Shown in pieces: positions 22,369 through 25,110 of a stretch of 25,110 nucleotides of DNA. The stretch spans positions 1 through 25,110 of the forward strand of contig DASZYR010000105.1 of NCBI GenBank assembly GCA_035545255.1, in the 5' to 3' direction. The first letter of the stretch is position 1; each line of letters starts with the position of its first letter. The notes below the pieces were generated by a model. The model saw only the letters and a program-made list of their open reading frames with translations, was not told the DNA's origin and ran no database searches. A program made the translations under genes and the position numbers. Source of the DNA: Dokdonella_A sp035545255 (GTDB taxonomy: Bacteria > Pseudomonadota > Gammaproteobacteria > Xanthomonadales > Rhodanobacteraceae).

Positions 22369-23360
22369 GCCGCGTCGCGCGCGGCTCCGGTGCTCGCGCG
22401 CTGTGCTGGCGTCCCGCGCTGGGCCTTGTACTGACCGTCGCGGCATCGACAGCCGGGTCCGAGCCGGCTTCGCCGCATCCCGCGCCGGCCGATCCGCACG
22501 GCACGCTCACGATCGTCGGATCCGACACGCTGGGCAGTCTCGTGCAGCGCTGGACGACGATGTTCCGCGCGCGTCATCCCGGCGTGCGCATCCAGTTGCA
22601 GACGCCGGGCTCGGCGAGCGCGCCGCTCGCGCTCATCGAGGGCGCCACCGATCTCGGCGCGATGAGCCGGCCGATGAGCGAGGACGAGCAGCGCTCGTTC
22701 CGGACGCGTTACGGCTACGACGCGACCGGCATCGTCGTCGCGCACGACGCGATCGTCGTGATCGTGCATCCGGACAATCCGCTGCGGGCGATCACGCGAA
22801 AGCAGCTCGACGCCGTGTATTCGTCGACGCGGCGCTGCGGCGCCGATGCGCCGATCGAGAGCTGGGACGCGCTCGGCGTTTCCGTCGGGGGACCGACTCG
22901 GCGCGTGCTGCCCGTCGGCCGCAACGAAGCCTCCGGAACGAGCGAGTTCTTCCGGGAGAACGCGCTCTGCGGAGGGCGCTATCGCGCCGACATGGTCGCG
23001 TGGCCGGGGCACGGCGCGACCGTCGCCGCCGTCGCCGCGAACCCGGAGGCGATCGGCTACGTCGGTTTCGGCTCGCTCAACGGACTCGTCAAGCCGCTGG
23101 CCTACGCGCCTCGCGACGACGCGCCGGTCGTGGCGCCCGTCATGGAGAATGTCATGGACGGGGACTACGCTCTGTCACGGCCGCTCTATCTCTACGTCAA
23201 CCGGCCGCGGGGCCGCGGCCCGGCGCCGATCCCGTCGGCGTTCCTCGCCTACGTCCTCGGGGACGAAGCGCAGGCGGCCGTCGCGGCGGACGGCTTTCTT
23301 GCGCTTTCGCTCGGCGAGCGCTCGTCACAACTGGACAGGATCCTCGGCACAGAGCCATGA
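22365..23360 (+). CDS. PstS-family phosphate-binding protein
   Basis: A predicted periplasmic substrate-binding protein of 331 aa. The N-terminus is basic and then hydrophobic (signal peptide, about 1-31) with a Pro/Ala linker. Phosphate-binding features of the family are 'LTIVGSDTLGSLVQRW' (48-63), 'LIEGATDLGAMSRPM', 'AHDAIVVIVHPDNPL', and 'VGRNEASGTSEFFRENAL' (184-201). Cys159 and Cys202 may form a disulfide. The start is GTG, overlapping the phoR stop as GTGA, and its own stop overlaps the ppk1 ATG as ATGA. No pstC, pstA or pstB follows, so it may serve a transporter encoded elsewhere, or act with PhoR or outside transport. Phosphate as ligand is inferred from family and context. Confidence 0.85.
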   Translation: MSRVARGSGARALCWRPALGLVLTVAASTAGSEPASPHPAPADPHGTLTIVGSDTLGSLVQRWTTMFRARHPGVRIQLQTPGSASAPLALIEGATDLGAMSRPMSEDEQRSFRTRYGYDATGIVVAHDAIVVIVHPDNPLRAITRKQLDAVYSSTRRCGADAPIESWDALGVSVGGPTRRVLPVGRNEASGTSEFFRENALCGGRYRADMVAWPGHGATVAAVAANPEAIGYVGFGSLNGLVKPLAYAPRDDAPVVAPVMENVMDGDYALSRPLYLYVNRPRGRGPAPIPSAFLAYVLGDEAQAAVAADGFLALSLGERSSQLDRILGTEP

Positions 23361-25110
23361 ATCGCGACAATCTCACGGACCTTCGGGACCCCGCCCTCTA
23401 TCTCAACCGCGAGCTCGCACAGCTCGAGTTCAATTTCCGCGTGCTCGCGCAGGCCGAGGATCCCTCGGTGCCGCTGCTGGAAAGACTGCGCTATCTCTGC
23501 ATCTCGTGCACGAACCTCGACGAGTTCTTCGAAGTGCGCGTCGCGGTGCTGAAACAGCACAGCGAGCTCGGCGAACTCCGGCCCGGACCCGACGCGCTCG
23601 CGCCGAGCGACGTGCTCGGCCGCATCCGCGAGCGCGCGCTGACGCTCGTCAATGCGCAGTACGACTTCTGGAACACGAGCCTGCTGCCGGAACTCGAACG
23701 CGAAGGCATCCGCTTCTCGAAGCGCGACGACTGGACCGTGAAGCAGAAGCGCTGGCTCCAGGGCTACTTCCGCAACGAATGCCTGCCGGTGCTCTCGCCG
23801 CTCGGGCTCGACCCGGCGCATCCTTTTCCGCGCATCCTCAACAAGAGCCTCAATCTCGCGGTCGTGCTGAAGGGCCGCGACGCATTCGGGCGCGAGGGAG
23901 ATCTCGCCCTCCTGCGCGCGCCGCGATCGTTGCCGCGCATCATCCGGCTTCCGGCCGAAGTCTCCGAGGCGCCGTACGAATTCGTTTTCCTTTCCGGCAT
24001 CCTGCACGAGTTCATGGACGAGCTCTTTCCGGGCATGGAGGTGAAGGGCTCGTACCAGTTCCGCGTGACGCGCAACAGCGAGCTCTTCGTCGACGAGGAG
24101 GAAGTCGAGAATCTCGCGCTCGCACTCCGCGACGAGCTACGGGGCCGCGGCTACGCGAAGCCGGTGCGGCTCGAGATCGCCGACAATTGTCCGAAGAGCG
24201 TCGCCGATCTTCTCGTCCACAATTTCCAGCTTACGGATCAGGATCTCTACCGCTGCGACGGACCGGTCAACGTGAGCCGCGTCACCGCGATCTGCGACCA
24301 GATCGACCGGCCCGATCTCAAGTTCCCGCCGTTCGTGCCGCGCGTGCTGCCGGCCGTCAGCGAAGAGCAGAACCTGTTCGACGTCATCCGCAAGCGCGAC
24401 ATCCTGCTGCACCACCCGTTCGAGTCGTTCGGCACGGTGCTGGAGCTCGTGCGCCAGGCGAGCCTCGATACGGACGTGCTCGCGATCAAGCAGACGCTTT
24501 ATCGCGTCGGCAACGACTCGCCGCTCGTCGATCAGCTGATCGAGGCCGCGCGCCAGGGCAAGGACGTCACCGTCGTGGTCGAGCTCCGCGCGCGCTTCGA
24601 CGAGGAGGCCAACCTGCGCCTCGCGAACCGCCTGCAGGAAGCCGGCGTGCAGGTCGTCTATGGCGTCGTCGGTTACAAGACGCACGCGAAGATGCTGCTG
24701 ATCGTGCGCCGCGAGCAGGGTGCGCTGCGCCGCTACGCGCACCTGTCGACCGGCAATTACCATCAGGTGACCTCGCGCGTGTACACGGATTTCGGTCTCA
24801 TGACGGCGAATCCGGCGATCGGCGAGGACGCGCACCTCCTGTTCCTGCAGCTGTCCGGGCTCGGCCCCATCATCAAGCTTAAATGCCTGCTCCATTCGCC
24901 GTTCACGCTGCACAAGGGCCTCATGGAGAAGATCGAGCGCGAGATCGCGCATGCCGAAGCCGGGAAACCGGCTCGCATCATCGCGAAGATGAACGCGCTC
25001 AACGAGGAAAGCGTCGTCGAAGTTCTGTATCGCGCATCGCGTGCCGGCGTCGTGATCGACCTGATCGTGCGCGGCGCATGTACGCTCAGACCCGGCATTC
25101 CGGGCGTATC
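23357..25110 (+). CDS. ppk1: Polyphosphate kinase 1 (partial, 3' end beyond window)
   Basis: Reversibly polymerises the gamma-phosphate of ATP into polyphosphate. The first 584 codons are present, about 85% of the ~690-aa family length, with no stop before the edge. The N-domain shows 'LYLNRELAQLEFNFRVL' and 'CTNLDEFFEVRV'; the head domain spans about 110-315 and includes 'PVLSPLGLDPAHPFPRILNKSLN'. The first phospholipase-D-like core has 'LLHHPFESF', 'IKQTLYR' and 'YGVVGYKTHAKM' with the autophosphorylated His443 (E. coli His435). The sequence breaks off in 'DLIVRGACTLRPGIPGV'; the second catalytic His lies beyond. The ATG overlaps the upstream stop by 4 bases. Confidence 0.97.
   Translation, partial: MNRDNLTDLRDPALYLNRELAQLEFNFRVLAQAEDPSVPLLERLRYLCISCTNLDEFFEVRVAVLKQHSELGELRPGPDALAPSDVLGRIRERALTLVNAQYDFWNTSLLPELEREGIRFSKRDDWTVKQKRWLQGYFRNECLPVLSPLGLDPAHPFPRILNKSLNLAVVLKGRDAFGREGDLALLRAPRSLPRIIRLPAEVSEAPYEFVFLSGILHEFMDELFPGMEVKGSYQFRVTRNSELFVDEEEVENLALALRDELRGRGYAKPVRLEIADNCPKSVADLLVHNFQLTDQDLYRCDGPVNVSRVTAICDQIDRPDLKFPPFVPRVLPAVSEEQNLFDVIRKRDILLHHPFESFGTVLELVRQASLDTDVLAIKQTLYRVGNDSPLVDQLIEAARQGKDVTVVVELRARFDEEANLRLANRLQEAGVQVVYGVVGYKTHAKMLLIVRREQGALRRYAHLSTGNYHQVTSRVYTDFGLMTANPAIGEDAHLLFLQLSGLGPIIKLKCLLHSPFTLHKGLMEKIEREIAHAEAGKPARIIAKMNALNEESVVEVLYRASRAGVVIDLIVRGACTLRPGIPGV

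Noticed and set aside
22846..24882. 678-codon plus-strand open frame overlapping pstS-like and ppk1
   Set aside because: It is a shifted frame of ppk1, whose true frame carries all PPK motifs and starts at the ATGA overlap.
1..25110. CRISPR array, prophage, insertion sequence or defence island
   Set aside because: No regularly spaced direct repeats, transposase, integrase or terminal inverted repeats flanked by target duplications were seen; the genes are core functions.

Overview
The window is GC-rich chromosomal DNA from a gammaproteobacterium. The gene neighbourhoods (pcnB-folK-panB-panC, panD-pgi, bamC-dapA facing gcvR-bcp-phoH, a 7Fe ferredoxin beside a tRNA-Glu, an NAD-type isocitrate dehydrogenase, phoB-phoR-ppk) fit the Lysobacterales (Xanthomonadales; Rhodanobacteraceae-like) best. 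That placement is inferred from gene order and protein character, not from a search. Coding density is high and I see no insertion sequence, prophage, CRISPR array or other mobile element. This is mostly core metabolism and envelope biology.

Layout, left to right. The 5' end of an unrecognised minus-strand gene lies at the left edge behind a structured leader, followed by an AraC-family regulator (minus). Next come panD-pgi (minus, own promoter), then pcnB-folK-panB-panC (minus, ending in a clear rho-independent terminator). A tRNA-Glu(CTC) gene and fdxA run on the plus strand, with the tRNA promoter overlapping the pcnB promoter back to back. dapA-bamC (minus) diverges from gcvR-bcp-phoH (plus). 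A FadL-type outer-membrane protein (minus) diverges from thiD (plus). An NAD-type isocitrate dehydrogenase (minus) diverges from a secreted protein of unknown function (plus). A glutaredoxin and an AhpD-like protein (minus) diverge from a BepA-like M48 protease (plus). The right end is the phosphate regulon block phoB-phoR-pstS-like-ppk1, with ppk1 cut by the window edge.

How the genes work together. panB, panC and panD supply pantothenate (coenzyme A), folK supplies folate, thiD supplies thiamine, and dapA supplies lysine and diaminopimelate. bamC and the BepA-like protease serve outer-membrane protein assembly and quality control. bcp, the glutaredoxin and the AhpD-like protein are thiol redox and peroxide functions. 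phoB and phoR sense phosphate limitation. The PstS-like protein and polyphosphate kinase follow with 4-base stop/start overlaps (GTGA, ATGA), so phosphate sensing, capture and storage look translationally coupled.

I found no convincing novel multi-gene system. The points most worth a second look are: the nested hairpin over the ribosome binding site at the left edge; an Asn where many glucose-6-phosphate isomerases carry the catalytic-base Glu; a paired REP-like element with a compensatory base-pair change; two copies of a CCTCTCCC hairpin at convergent gene ends; a Ser/Ala-rich insert in the BepA-like protease; a PstS-like protein without its transporter; and a possible 34-codon ORF between panC and its terminator.
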